Notes: generated by a model not told the origin, from the letters alone. A stretch of DNA of 64,000 nt from UBA3940 sp964506005 (GCA_964506005.1 CAZDLX010000001.1:1-64000); one strand, 5' to 3'; counted from the first letter of the stretch, positions 25,079 to 34,465 are shown. Made by a program: numbers and translations.

Positions 25079-25393
25079 ATGAAGAAGACGTGGGTCGTCG
25101 TGCTGCTGCTGACCGTGGTGCTGGCGCTCAGCGCCTGCGCCGCAAGCCCCAACGAGCTGCAGGGTACGGAGAGCGAAGAGGGCGAGGTGGCCGGTTTCTG
25201 GCTGGGCCTGTGGCACGGCATCATCGCGCCGTTCACCTTTATCATCTCGCTGTTCAGCGATAACATCGGCATCTATGAGGTTCACAACAACGGTGGATGG
25301 TACAACTTCGGTTATCTCATCGGGTTGACCATCATCTTCGGCGGCAGCGGCGGGGGCGCTGGCAGCCGCCGCAGGAGACAGCATACGTACTAG
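25079..25393 (+). CDS. Small lipoprotein with two membrane-associated segments
   Basis: The 104-residue protein has a signal peptide ending in lipobox LSAC (about residue 21), an acidic stretch, then two hydrophobic segments (FWLGLWHGIIAPFTFIISLF and FGYLIGLTIIFGGS) ending in a Gly-rich, Arg-rich tail. The combination IIAPFTFI...NNGGWYNFGY recurs in small uncharacterised bacterial membrane proteins. The ribosome site GGGAGGAAG supports ATG 25079. Function unknown. Confidence 0.75.
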   Translation: MKKTWVVVLLLTVVLALSACAASPNELQGTESEEGEVAGFWLGLWHGIIAPFTFIISLFSDNIGIYEVHNNGGWYNFGYLIGLTIIFGGSGGGAGSRRRRQHTY

Positions 25394-25428
25394 AGAGTGC
25401 GCCCGGCACCACAGGAAGGCGGCTTGGA

Positions 25429-25869
25429 GTGGCCCCGATCTACTTCTATTCGACGATCGAAGCATACAGCTTCCTGTCCAACTTCTCGCCGCACGGTTTC
25501 GAGCTGGATGGGCGCTACTGGCCCACCGCCGAGCACTACTACCAGGCCCAGAAATTCGCCGGGAGCGACTATGCCGAGACGATTCGCCGGGCAGCGACGC
25601 CGCACGAGGCCAAAGAGCTGAGTCTCAGCCCTGAGCAGCCCGTGCGGCCCGATTGGGAGCAGACAAAAGTGGATGTGATGCGGCGTGCCGTGCTCGCGAA
25701 GTTCACCACGCACGCCGGCCTCCGCGAGGCGCTGCTGGCGACCGGCGACGAGGATCTCATCGAAGCCGCGCCGGACGACTACTTCTGGGGCGAGGGGCGG
25801 GACGGCACCGGTCAGAATGTGCTTGGCAGTCTGCTGATGGAACTCAGGTCGGCGCTGCGCGAGGAATAG
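25429..25869 (+). CDS. NADAR family protein (DUF1768)
   Basis: The 146-residue protein contains FLSNFSPHGFELDG, AEHYYQAQKF (the EHxxQAxKF signature) and DDYFWGEGRDGTGQNVLG, matching the NADAR family from near its start to its end. Characterised members hydrolyse N-glycosidic bonds in riboflavin intermediates or remove ADP-ribose from nucleic acid bases. The start is GTG 25429, 9 bases after AGGAAGG; no ATG is available. Confidence 0.88.
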   Translation: MAPIYFYSTIEAYSFLSNFSPHGFELDGRYWPTAEHYYQAQKFAGSDYAETIRRAATPHEAKELSLSPEQPVRPDWEQTKVDVMRRAVLAKFTTHAGLREALLATGDEDLIEAAPDDYFWGEGRDGTGQNVLGSLLMELRSALREE

Positions 25870-25911
25870 ACCGGCACAGCCCCGGTGCGGCTGGAATAGA
25901 TGCGGTCTAGG

Positions 25912-25940
25912 AGAGCCGGGCGAACAGCCCGGTTCTTTTT
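25912..25940 (+). terminator. Rho-independent terminator after the NADAR gene
   Basis: GAGCCGGGC / GCCCGGTTC pair (one G-T) around loop GAACA, followed by TTTTT at 25936-25940. It belongs to a stem family seen again at 29379 and 44868. Confidence 0.85.
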
Positions 25941-26030
25941 GGTTTGAGGTTGGCGAAAATGGAACCCTGGCACCTGGCTCTGCGTACTATAAACAGTCCG
26001 CGTAAAATCCCCTGAATACGATACGAAAAG

Positions 26031-26059
26031 TTGATTTATTGGGGCAAATGGGATAGAAT
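26031..26059 (+). promoter_or_regulatory. Sigma70-like promoter of the MFS gene
   Basis: TTGATT (26031-26036), a 17-base spacer and TAGAAT (26054-26059) in an AT-rich stretch 70 bases before the MFS start codon. Confidence 0.75.
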
Positions 26060-26070
26060 ATCCGTTCTAT
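26053..26070. promoter_or_regulatory. Inverted repeat over the MFS -10 box, candidate operator
   Basis: ATAGAA (26053-26058) and TTCTAT (26065-26070) are perfect arms 6 bases apart and cover the -10. A repressor bound here would block the promoter. No regulator gene is adjacent, so its owner is unknown. Confidence 0.5.
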
Positions 26071-26128
26071 CTACGCGGCATCTCGTTCGCTGACTGTACG
26101 GTAGTCAATGGGTTATTGGAAGTGACGT

Positions 26129-27333
26129 ATGTCAGGCAGCAATGTCCGTGTACAGGGCCCACAGTATGGCGATTGGAAGAGGAAGGCTGCCCTGTTCCTG
26201 TCGAGCCAGAGCCTTTCGCTCTTCGGTTCGATGCTCGTGCAGTACGCGATAATCTGGCACATCACGCTCACCACGCAGTCGGGCGCTATTCTCACCATCG
26301 CCACCCTCGCGGGGTTCCTCCCTCAGATCGTCATCTCGCTGTTTGCCGGTGTCTGGGCTGACCGCTACCCGCGCAAGCTGCTGATCATCTCGTCGGACGC
26401 GCTGACGGCGGTGAGCACGCTGATCCTGGGCCTGTTCTTCCTGTTCGGCTATGAAGAGCTGTGGCTCATCTTCGTCGTGTCGGGCATCCGCTCCGTCGGC
26501 GCTGGCATCCAGCTCCCGGCAGTCAATGCATTCCTGCCGGAGATCGTCCCGACGGACAAGCTGATCCGGGTCAACAGCCTGAATGGCACCATCCAGCCGA
26601 TCTTCATGATCGCTGCGCCGATCCTGAGCGGCACGATGCTGTCGTTCGCCAGCCTGGAGGCGATCTTCTTCGTTGACGTGGTCACGGCCAGCCTGGCCGT
26701 TGGCCTGCTGCTTCTGCTGAAGACGCCCGCACGCCAGCGCAGCGAAGCTCAGCAGGCGATGGGCTACTTCGACGACCTGCGGGCAGGCCTGGACTACGTG
26801 GGCCAGAGTGCCGTGCTGAAGACGCTGTTCGTCTTCTTCGGCGTGGTGTTCTTCCTGGTGTCGCCGGTAATTTTCCTGACACCGCTGCTTGTGGCCCGCT
26901 CGTTCGGCGAGGAGGTCTGGCGGCTGACGGCGAACGAGGTCACGTTCTTCGCCGGCTCGATCATCGGCGGGGCGATCATGACCGCCTGGGGTGGCTTCAA
27001 GAATCACTTCCGCACCATCGGGCTGGCAAGCATCGTCTGGGCGCTGCTCTTCGTCGGGCTCGGGCTGTCGAGGCACTTCACGCTGTATCTGATCGTGATG
27101 TTCCTCGCCGGGATGCCCATGCCGGTGTGGAATGCCGGGATTACGACGCTGCTGCAGGAGATCGTCGAGCCGGAGATGCATGGCCGGGTGTTCGGCATGC
27201 AGCAGTTGATCGTGTCTACCATCCTGCCCATCGGCATGGTCGTCTTCGGCCCGATTTCGGACGTGGTCACCATCGAGGTGCTGCTCGTACTGACCAGCGC
27301 GCTGATGCTGATCCCCGCCGTGTGGCTGTTCTT
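26129..27333 (+). CDS. Major facilitator superfamily exporter (MFS_3/EntS-like), C-terminus lost in gap
   Basis: The visible 401 residues contain about eleven helices. They include the motif-A-like loop GVWADRYPRKLLI between helices 2 and 3, and MPVWNAGITTLLQEIVEPEMHGRVFG, typical of MFS_3 drug and siderophore exporters. The gene runs into the N gap after helix 11, and no continuing frame is identifiable beyond it. A good promoter with an overlapping inverted repeat suggests inducible efflux. The substrate is unknown. GGAAG precedes the ATG. Confidence 0.88.
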
Positions 27334-27433
27334 NNNNNNNNNNNNNNNNNNNNNNNNNNNNNNNNNNNNNNNNNNNNNNNNNNNNNNNNNNNNNNNNNNN
27401 NNNNNNNNNNNNNNNNNNNNNNNNNNNNNNNNN
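27334..27433. other. Assembly gap (100 N) at the end of the MFS gene
   Basis: Exactly 100 undetermined bases. The MFS stop codon lies in the missing sequence or just after it. Confidence 0.95.
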
Positions 27434-27598
27434 AGTGCGACCTCTCGCGGCCCCCTACCGTATTAAGGGTTGGAGTTTGCCGGATATTTATCTGGTTTTT
27501 GAGGCCGGTATTAGCTAGGTTGAGTACAGGTACGGTATCCGCCTGTAGATGTAATGCGGACGTTGGAAATGGCGGTGCCTGGCGAGGTAGGTGTTCAT

Positions 27599-29338
27599 AT
27601 GGCTAGATGGTCGAAACGCGACGGACCGCGCTGGTGGTCCAGGCTCAGAGTACGTATCGGAACTTCGTACGTCGTCGTGACTCTGCTCATCGCCCTGCTG
27701 CTTGAGGCGATTGTGCTCTCGGCGGCCTTTCTGTTCGTGTCTTACTCGCCGTTTCTGGGCTGGGTGAACATGGAACGGGTCGATCACGCCGCGCAGCTAT
27801 ACGCGCTGCAGGCATCGCTGGAGGGAGGCGGCACACAGCTCAACCCGGACACGACATTTGAGCCGGACCAGGATGCTTCCCTCGCGCTCTCATCCGGCAG
27901 CGATACGCCTCAACTGTCAGCGTTCAGGTTGAGCGTGCCGTACGTAGCCCCCGGCTCGGCGGCTCCTGATATTCTGGGCACGGCTGTGCTCGTGGATACA
28001 GCCGGGCGGGTCGTTGCGAGCTCATACCCGGATCGCTACCCCGACTCGGCAGATATTGCCGAAGTGCTGCCCGAGGAGCAGGCGCTCATCCGCGGTGCGC
28101 TGAATGGGGAAACCGATGCAAGGATGAAGAACACGCCGCAGGGCATGCACGTCGCCGTTGCGCGGACGGTGTGGAGCCGCGACGAGCAGCCACTGGGCGC
28201 AATATACGTGGAGGCCCCGGCGGGGCTGCCCCGCGACCCCAACATCGTGGCAGACGTGCTGGGGATTCTGATCCCCAGCAGCGTCGTCTGGCTGTGTCTT
28301 ATGCTGCCCATTGGCCTGCTGTTCGGCGTGCTCACGACGCGCGGTATGACCCGGCGCATCGAGCGCCTGGCGGCGGCGACCGCGAGGTTCACCGACGGCG
28401 ACTTCTCGCAGCGCGTGCCGGTCAAGAGCTCGGATGAGATCGGGCAGATGGAGCGACAGTTCAATACCATGGCCGAGCAGCTCGTGGACAGCTTCGAGCA
28501 GCGCCAGGCGCTCGCCGAGCAGAGCGCGCGGCGGGAGGAACGGGCGCGCATCGAGCAGGAGATGCTCTCCGCGCACTATGTCCAGCTCTCGCTGCTGCCC
28601 GAGGAGGTTCCCGCGCTTCCCGGCTGGGATATCAAGCCGTACTACCGGCCCGCGCGGCAGGTCGGCGGCGATCTCTACGACTTTCTGTCGCTGCCGGGTG
28701 GCCGGATCGGGATCGTAATCGGCGATGTCTCCGGGAAGGGGATGCCCGCGGCGCTCATCATGGCCACCACCTGCGCGATGATCCGCGCCGCCGCGCCCGG
28801 ACGGGAGTCGCCGGGCGAAGTCCTGGCGCTGGTGAACAACCTGCTCCAGTCGTACATCGCGGACAGCACCACCTTCGCGACCTGCTTCTACGGCATTCTC
28901 GACCCGGCCAGCGGACGCCTGCGCTTTGCCAACGCCGGGCACGACCTGCCTTACCTTTCGCGCAACGGAGATATCGTCGAGCTGCGGGCAACCGGAATGC
29001 CGCTCGGGCTGATGCCGGATCAGGACTACCCCGAGCAAGAGGTCAGGATCCACGACGACGATCTGGTCCTGTTCTACACCGACGGCGTGGTCGAAACACA
29101 CAACGCCGAGCGAGACATGTTCGGCAGGCCGCGCCTGCAGGAGCTGCTGAAGGCTGATGGTCACGAGGATCACATCGTCGAGTATCTGCTCGACCGGCTG
29201 GAAACCTTCGCCGGCGACACCTGGGAGCAGGAGGACGACATCACCGTGGTGGCAGTGCGGCGCGGGGACTGGGATGGCCGCTCGGGGCGGAGCCAGCCGG
29301 TGCCGGCTCTGGTAGGGGAGCGAGGGCCGGACGGCTGA
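27599..29338 (+). CDS. Membrane-bound SpoIIE-type PP2C phosphatase with HAMP domain (RsbU-like)
   Basis: The 579-residue protein has helix 1 at about residues 22-48, an extracytoplasmic sensor region of about 170 residues, helix 2 near 225-247, HAMP (250-300) and a coiled-coil linker. The SpoIIE phosphatase domain occupies 335-570 with metal-binding acidic residues in GGDLYDF, GDVSGKGMPA, FYTDGVVE and EDDITVV. Such enzymes dephosphorylate anti-anti-sigma factors in response to an outside signal; no such partner gene is in the window. ATG 27599 follows GAGGTAGGTG. A weak promoter (TTGAGT 27520, TGTAGA 27544) lies ahead. Confidence 0.92.
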   Translation: MARWSKRDGPRWWSRLRVRIGTSYVVVTLLIALLLEAIVLSAAFLFVSYSPFLGWVNMERVDHAAQLYALQASLEGGGTQLNPDTTFEPDQDASLALSSGSDTPQLSAFRLSVPYVAPGSAAPDILGTAVLVDTAGRVVASSYPDRYPDSADIAEVLPEEQALIRGALNGETDARMKNTPQGMHVAVARTVWSRDEQPLGAIYVEAPAGLPRDPNIVADVLGILIPSSVVWLCLMLPIGLLFGVLTTRGMTRRIERLAAATARFTDGDFSQRVPVKSSDEIGQMERQFNTMAEQLVDSFEQRQALAEQSARREERARIEQEMLSAHYVQLSLLPEEVPALPGWDIKPYYRPARQVGGDLYDFLSLPGGRIGIVIGDVSGKGMPAALIMATTCAMIRAAAPGRESPGEVLALVNNLLQSYIADSTTFATCFYGILDPASGRLRFANAGHDLPYLSRNGDIVELRATGMPLGLMPDQDYPEQEVRIHDDDLVLFYTDGVVETHNAERDMFGRPRLQELLKADGHEDHIVEYLLDRLETFAGDTWEQEDDITVVAVRRGDWDGRSGRSQPVPALVGERGPDG

Positions 29339-29378
29339 GAGCAGAGGCAAGCTCGCCGGGAATGAACCGGGAACAGGG

Positions 29379-29409
29379 GAGCCGGGCGCAGCCGCCCGGC
29401 TCTCTTCTT
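29379..29409 (+). terminator. Terminator after the SpoIIE phosphatase gene
   Basis: GAGCCGGGC (29379-29387) and GCCCGGCTC (29394-29402) pair perfectly around GCAGCC, followed by TCTTCTT. Confidence 0.8.
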
Positions 29410-29428
29410 ATCTGGCGGGCATAGATGC

Positions 29429-29528
29429 NNNNNNNNNNNNNNNNNNNNNNNNNNNNNNNNNNNNNNNNNNNNNNNNNNNNNNNNNNNNNNNNNNNNNNNN
29501 NNNNNNNNNNNNNNNNNNNNNNNNNNNN
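29429..29528. other. Assembly gap (100 N), intergenic
   Basis: Exactly 100 undetermined bases between the phosphatase terminator and the next minus-strand gene; whole genes could be missing. Confidence 0.95.
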
Positions 29529-29543
29529 CCGCTAACCGCGCCG

Positions 29544-31058
29544 CTACCTGCGCCTGAGACGCAGCATCGTCATGACCAGCATCGCCACAAGGATGCTGCC
29601 CAGCGTCACGGAGAGGTACACCGGCACGTTCTCCGCCGGCTCCATGCCGGTCGCGTTGACGATCAGATTGCCCAGCTCGCCGCCCGCGAGGATCGCCGCC
29701 AGCCAGTTGAGGAACTCTGCCGCGCGCGCCTCACGGAAGTCGTGGTACTCGGAGGAGTAGTTGAGCAGCAGACCCTGCTTGCGCTCGAAGCGCTCGGCAA
29801 GCTCGTCCAGCTTGTGGTAGGCCCGTGCGCGCTGCATAAACTCGACGCGCGTGGCATACGGCGTGATGTCCTCCTGGTACTGCACGAGATCGGCCAGGGC
29901 GTTGTGCAGCGTCTCGACCATCGCCCGGCGATCCGGCGGCGTCGTCGCGGCGAGCTCGTCCAGGCGGCGAATGTAGGCGCGCAGGATGGTGTCCTGCAGG
30001 TAGATCCACGAGAGCAGCACCAGATAGTGCATGTAGAAATAGGTCGGCGCGAGGCTGGCGTCCTCCAGGCGCAGGCGGCGGCGGTTGTACGCGTTGGCCT
30101 CGGCGAGCCGGTGGTTGAACAGCAGCAGCTCGCTGCTGCCGAGCAGGTACAGCCCCATCTCAGCGTCGGTGCTGAGGTTGTCCGACAGCTCACGGGCCAC
30201 CAGCCAGTCGGCGCGGTTGCGCCAGTCGGTATCCATTGCGCCGATGCCGCGCAGCGCCGCCGCGTGCTGGCTGACAAACCCGTCGATGTCGTCACTTGCC
30301 ACCGGGTCGGTCTCCAGCAGGACCACGCTCGTCGAGTTGAGCGGGCGCAGCGCGGGCAGCTCGAGCGCCGCCGGGCCGCGGCGCGTGGACAGCCCATCGA
30401 CCACGTGCGCCTGCACCAGCGTCGAGAGGTCGCGCAGGCCGGTTACCGCAACGAAATCGTCGCTGCCGCGCTCCAGCAGGTGCATAAACCCCCAGCCCGC
30501 ACGATCCTCCGGCACCAGGCTGCACCAGGCCCCCGTGACGGCGAGCAGCTCGACGTGGATGCCCAGCCGGACGATGCGCACCGCCTCGTCGGGCGTCAGG
30601 CCCGGCTCTGACAGAGCCTCTACGCGGGCGTGATACTCCACCATGCCCACACCCGCGCGGTGCAGCACCAGCATCGGCGTGATCTCGATCCACGCGCCGA
30701 GCTGCTGCGCGTCGTCTGCCGCCAGCGCGACGTGGTCCAGCAGCAGGCGGTCGGGACCGCAGCGCCAGCGGTCGAGAGCAGGGCGCAGGTCCGCGACCCG
30801 CAGCGAGGCGAGCTCGAAGCGCAGCAGTGCGGGATGCCCGCCCGGCGCAACGTTGCGGCTGACGCGCTCGATCACCCGCAGCATCTCCGACTGCTCTTCG
30901 TAGTCCGCGTCCGTGTCCGAGACGTAGCAGGCGAGGCGGCGCGCGCGGGCGGCGGCGCGGTCAAGAAAGTCGCGCGGGGCGTCTTTGACGACGAACGTGT
31001 TGCGCCAGACGACGCGCATCGAGGTCACGTGGAGGGCAGGTGCCGGGTCGATACTCAT
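29544..31058 (-). CDS. Protein of unknown function with a C-terminal membrane helix
   Basis: The 504-residue protein is mostly soluble and helical and ends with one or two hydrophobic segments (FLNWLAAILAGG; VPVYLSVTLGSILVAMLVMTML) and a basic LRLRRR tail, so it is anchored by its C-terminus. The helical stretch before the anchor with a short polar loop recalls CorA-like proteins, but the GMN motif is absent. I chose ATG 31058 (MSIDPAP), preceded by GAGAGG, over a GTG six codons earlier. A PhnD-like gene lies upstream in the same direction, 90 bases away. No family recognised. Confidence 0.65.
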   Translation of the reverse strand: MSIDPAPALHVTSMRVVWRNTFVVKDAPRDFLDRAAARARRLACYVSDTDADYEEQSEMLRVIERVSRNVAPGGHPALLRFELASLRVADLRPALDRWRCGPDRLLLDHVALAADDAQQLGAWIEITPMLVLHRAGVGMVEYHARVEALSEPGLTPDEAVRIVRLGIHVELLAVTGAWCSLVPEDRAGWGFMHLLERGSDDFVAVTGLRDLSTLVQAHVVDGLSTRRGPAALELPALRPLNSTSVVLLETDPVASDDIDGFVSQHAAALRGIGAMDTDWRNRADWLVARELSDNLSTDAEMGLYLLGSSELLLFNHRLAEANAYNRRRLRLEDASLAPTYFYMHYLVLLSWIYLQDTILRAYIRRLDELAATTPPDRRAMVETLHNALADLVQYQEDITPYATRVEFMQRARAYHKLDELAERFERKQGLLLNYSSEYHDFREARAAEFLNWLAAILAGGELGNLIVNATGMEPAENVPVYLSVTLGSILVAMLVMTMLRLRRR

Positions 31059-31148
31059 GTTAGTCTTGCCTCTCACCTGGATCGCGGTGTATCGTCTCCG
31101 CCGGCAGCGGCTGAGGTGTACGAAGTCTAGCAGAGTTCGTGCAGATCG

Positions 31149-31970
31149 CTATCCGGGCTCGGCTGGCGTGGAAGGCTGCTCGCGGAGGCCCGCCGCCTCT
31201 GCCATATCGCGCAGCTCATCGTAGTCCGCGTCGGTGACTGCCGCGAAGCGCTCGGTCAGCCCGGCGGCGAGGATCAGCCGGCCCTGCGGGTCTTTGTGCA
31301 TGCTGAGCAGGGCCTCCCGAACGGCCTGCCGCTGCTGCGCCGGGACGTGCCTCCCGATCACCCAGGGTGGCTGCGGGCTGGGCCCGAGCGTCTCCACGAC
31401 GCGCAGCGCACGCGCCAGCGAGGGATCGCGTGCCAGCTCCAGGTCGAGAACAGTGCTGTCAACTGCCGCCGCGTCGAGCCGGCCCGCCGCGACCCGCCGG
31501 ATGGATTCCTGGTGCGCCCCGGTCTGGTGCACCGCGCCGAAGTAGCCCAGTGTATGCCCGCGAACGGCGAGATGGTAGCGTACAACCCCATAACCGCTCC
31601 ACGAACCCGGCTCGTTGATCCCCCAGGTGCAGCCGCGCAGATCGTCGAATGAATGCGCCCGGCTGCCTGCCTGGACGATCACGTCGGAGAAGTAGACGGG
31701 GCGGCCCGCGTAGCGCTGTCCGCGTGGGATGGGGGCCGCCAGCAGCTCCACGTTCGGATGTGCGCGTCCGGTTCGCCAGATGTATGGCAGCCCGCATATC
31801 CAGCAGACATCCAGCGCGCCCGCGTCGAGGGCGGCATAGCGTTCCTGCCAGCCGCTGTCTGCCGCATAACGCACGGAGATCTCCAGCCGGTCGGCCAGCC
31901 ACCCGGCCAACTGCTCGACGAATGCTTCCGAGTTCTGTGCCTGGCACGTACCGAGAGAAAGAGGCATCAC
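31149..31970 (-). CDS. PhnD-like periplasmic-binding-fold protein without signal peptide
   Basis: The 273-residue protein matches the phosphate/phosphonate ABC substrate-binding (PhnD) fold: WLADRLEI, DVCWICGLPYIWR, FDDLRGCTWGINEPGSWSGY, GAHQESIRRVAAGRLDAAAVDS. It lacks a signal peptide and no permease or ATPase gene is nearby, so it may be a cytoplasmic or one-component sensor relative rather than a transporter part. The 700 bases upstream hold no clear gene. Confidence 0.75.
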   Translation of the reverse strand: MMPLSLGTCQAQNSEAFVEQLAGWLADRLEISVRYAADSGWQERYAALDAGALDVCWICGLPYIWRTGRAHPNVELLAAPIPRGQRYAGRPVYFSDVIVQAGSRAHSFDDLRGCTWGINEPGSWSGYGVVRYHLAVRGHTLGYFGAVHQTGAHQESIRRVAAGRLDAAAVDSTVLDLELARDPSLARALRVVETLGPSPQPPWVIGRHVPAQQRQAVREALLSMHKDPQGRLILAAGLTERFAAVTDADYDELRDMAEAAGLREQPSTPAEPG

Positions 31971-32680
31971 AGGGGCCTGTCCTTCCGCAGACCGGGCTTG
32001 CTCGGCTCGATGGGGGTCCTAGAATAGCTCAGGCCGCGTCTGCCGTCGAGAGGGAACGGCCGCACCCTCACGGCGCGACACCGGGCCAAAGGTACTTGAC
32101 TCACGCTGGCACAAACCGGGGGAAAGGTGTACCATGGGGCCAAACGATGCGTGCCTCAGGGCAGACCCGCTACTGCACCGCCGCCCGCTAACCTGCTCCG
32201 GATCACTCGGGGCCAGAAAGTCACAACCGTTCGTCTTGCAGTCACACGCGTATCGCTTCCCCGGCGTGCGTGTTTATACCATGACAGGTGCTCCAGACGG
32301 CAAGAAGCCTGAACGCACAGTCTCTGCTTAAGGATGGCCGGTAGCGAGCTACCCGTGCTGACCACGCGAACGGCAAGCACCGCGCCGCACCCGCTGCGGC
32401 GATGCATGACCTCATTGCAATCACACTCTGCTTCTCCAGCGAAGCGGGGTTGCTCGTGCCCGGCGTTTCTTGAATTGAAGGCAGGCCTGGAGGCTCGCAG
32501 CGGAAGCGAGCTATGGGCACAAACACAGTTGCAGGCACTGGCTGGACTCACCGCCCAGCCGGTTTACGGGAGCGGCCGTTGTAAGCGGAAAGGAGCAGCA
32601 GCGGGTAGTTATTGGAAGCTGCCAGTCTGGCCCGTGGAAGACTGTACGACCTCACTGGCACCCTAAGTAGGAGCGACGCA
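31971..32680. other. Long non-coding stretch before the first PTS pair
   Basis: About 710 bases separate the PhnD-like gene (minus) from the PTS IIB gene (plus). The frames on both strands have random-looking composition and no ribosome sites. Two small hairpins are visible: GGTAGC-GA-GCTACC at 32340-32353 and GCTCGC/GCGAGC at 32493-32511. No antiterminator or promoter could be assigned with confidence. A decayed gene or a long leader are both possible. Confidence 0.4.
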
Positions 32681-32977
32681 ATGAAGAACGTTTATGTTGT
32701 GTGTGCAACCGGTATCGCGACCTCGACCATGGTACGTCTGAAGGTCGAGAAGTTCCTGCAGGCGAATGGCATTGAGGCCAACGTCACGCAGTATCGGGTC
32801 ACAGAGCTGTCGCCCGCTCGCGTCAGGGCGGATGCCATCGTCGCAACGACCCAGATGCCTCCCGAATACCATGAGGTTGCGCCGGTCATCAATGGAATGT
32901 CACTTCTGACGGGCGTTGGGGAGCAGGAGAGCCTGCAGGCGCTTCTCGACGTTCTGAAGAACGATAAGGAGGACTAG
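32681..32977 (+). CDS. PTS IIB component, galactitol (GatB/SgcB) type
   Basis: The 98-residue protein is a IIB domain whose phosphorylated cysteine is C8 in VCATGIATSTM. It takes phosphate from a IIA protein and passes it to sugar entering through the IIC encoded one base downstream. No IIA gene accompanies this pair; the IIA and HPr genes of the 51.5-57.9 kb operon could serve. ATG 32681 follows TAGGAG. Confidence 0.92.
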   Translation: MKNVYVVCATGIATSTMVRLKVEKFLQANGIEANVTQYRVTELSPARVRADAIVATTQMPPEYHEVAPVINGMSLLTGVGEQESLQALLDVLKNDKED

Positions 32978-32978
32978 C

Positions 32979-34394
32979 ATGCAGGGAATTCTCGTAACTA
33001 TCGGCGAGTTTCTTAACTCGCTTGGCCCGCTCATCGTGCTCCCGGTGGTGATCGCCCTTCTCGGCATCATCCTGGGGCAGAAGTGGGACAGTGCAATCCG
33101 GAGCGGCCTGCTGACCGCGGTTGCCTTCGTCGGTATCTTCGTGACGGTGGGCATCCTGGGCGAAGCCGTTAGCACGATCGGCGTGGCGTTTGCCGAGCGC
33201 ACCGGCACGGGCCTTGACATCATCGACATCGGCTGGCCTGCTGCATCCGCACTGGCATTTGCCACCCCGGTCGGCAACCTGATCATCCCGATCGGCATTG
33301 CGCTAAACATCATACTGCTCGTGCTGGGCATCACCCGCACGCTCGACATCGACATCTGGAACTTCTGGCACATGGCGTTTGTCGGCGCCATTGTCCAGTA
33401 TGTGACCGGCAGCTTCGCGCTCGGGCTGTACGCGGCTGCGCTCAGCCTGGTGATCGGCCTGTTCCTGGCCGACTGGTCGGCGCCGCTGATCCAGAAGTTC
33501 TTCAAGCTGCCGGGCATCTCCATCCCGCACCTGCAGTCGGCGGGTTACATGATGCTGGCCGTGCCGTTTGCCTGGCTGATGAACCGCGTCCCGGCGCTGA
33601 AGCGCCTGCATGTGGACCCGGATACGACCCGCCGCCGCCTCGGCCTGCTGGGCGAGCCGCTGGCGCTGGGCTTCATCATCGGCTTCCTGCTGGCGCTGTT
33701 CGCCGGGCAGAGCTTCGTGGACGTGCTGCTGACGGCGGTGAACATCGCCGCGGTGATGGTCCTGATCCCGCGCATGGTCGCCATCCTCGTCGAGGCGCTG
33801 TCGCCGGTGGCTGAGGCCGCCCGTGACTTCATGTCGAAGCGCTTCGCTGGCCGCCCCTTCTACATCGGCCTGGACTCCGCCGTGCTGGCGGGGCACCCCT
33901 CGGTTATCTCGGCGGGTTTGCTGATGGTCCCGGTTGAGATCGGGCTGGCTCTGCTGCTGTCGCCGCTCGGCAACCGCACGCTGCCCTTCATCGACCTCGC
34001 CGACGGCGTGTTCGTGGCGGCGATGCTCGCGCCGCTGGTGGCGGGCGACATCATCCTCACCGTCGTGCTGGGCGCCATCGTGATGGGCGTCGGCCTGATC
34101 TTCACGACGCTGCTGGCGCCTGCCGTCACCGATATGGTGACGTCGGGTGGCACGGCGCTGGTCGAGCTCCCCGCCGATTACGCGCAGTACACCGTCATGA
34201 GTGACGGCGCGGTCCCGGTAAGCTACGGCCTGTACTACTTGTTCACCACGCCGGTCGTGGTGGCTATCATAGTCAGCCTGCTGCTCACCGTCGGGCTGTA
34301 CTTCCTCAAGACGCGCTACGTGCTGGGCGAGGATATCTTCGCCGAAGAGGCGGAGACTCCCGCCGGGGGTGCGGTGGCCTCGGCGGGAGACTAA
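32979..34394 (+). CDS. PTS IIC membrane permease, galactitol (GatC/SgcC) type
   Basis: The 471-residue protein has about ten helices and typical GatC segments: FLNSLGPLIVLPVVIALLG, DIGWPAASALAFATPVG, DIWNFWHMAFVG and LDSAVLAGHPSVI. It translocates a polyol or related sugar with phosphorylation. It begins one base after the IIB stop, behind AGGAGGAC. Its paralogue at 54100-55389 shares the same segments, so the window holds two separate systems. The substrate cannot be read from sequence. Confidence 0.93.
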   Translation: MQGILVTIGEFLNSLGPLIVLPVVIALLGIILGQKWDSAIRSGLLTAVAFVGIFVTVGILGEAVSTIGVAFAERTGTGLDIIDIGWPAASALAFATPVGNLIIPIGIALNIILLVLGITRTLDIDIWNFWHMAFVGAIVQYVTGSFALGLYAAALSLVIGLFLADWSAPLIQKFFKLPGISIPHLQSAGYMMLAVPFAWLMNRVPALKRLHVDPDTTRRRLGLLGEPLALGFIIGFLLALFAGQSFVDVLLTAVNIAAVMVLIPRMVAILVEALSPVAEAARDFMSKRFAGRPFYIGLDSAVLAGHPSVISAGLLMVPVEIGLALLLSPLGNRTLPFIDLADGVFVAAMLAPLVAGDIILTVVLGAIVMGVGLIFTTLLAPAVTDMVTSGGTALVELPADYAQYTVMSDGAVPVSYGLYYLFTTPVVVAIIVSLLLTVGLYFLKTRYVLGEDIFAEEAETPAGGAVASAGD

Positions 34395-34405
34395 GTGTAA
34401 CGACG

Positions 34406-34431
34406 CGGGGGAGCCCGTCAGGGCTCCCCCG
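34406..34431 (+). terminator. Stem-loop after the first PTS IIC gene
   Basis: GGGGGAGCCC (34407-34416) and GGGCTCCCCC (34421-34430) plus a flanking C-G pair form an 11-base stem with loop GTCA. There is no T-run, and the next gene follows 35 bases later, so read-through is possible. Confidence 0.6.
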
Positions 34432-34465
34432 TATGCCGCCGTAACAGCGGTACAGGGGAGGCGTA

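Noticed and set aside
32127..32666. Short overlapping frames (61-110 residues) in the long spacer before the first PTS pair
   Set aside because: Poor starts, mixed frames and no protein-like composition; not supported as genes.
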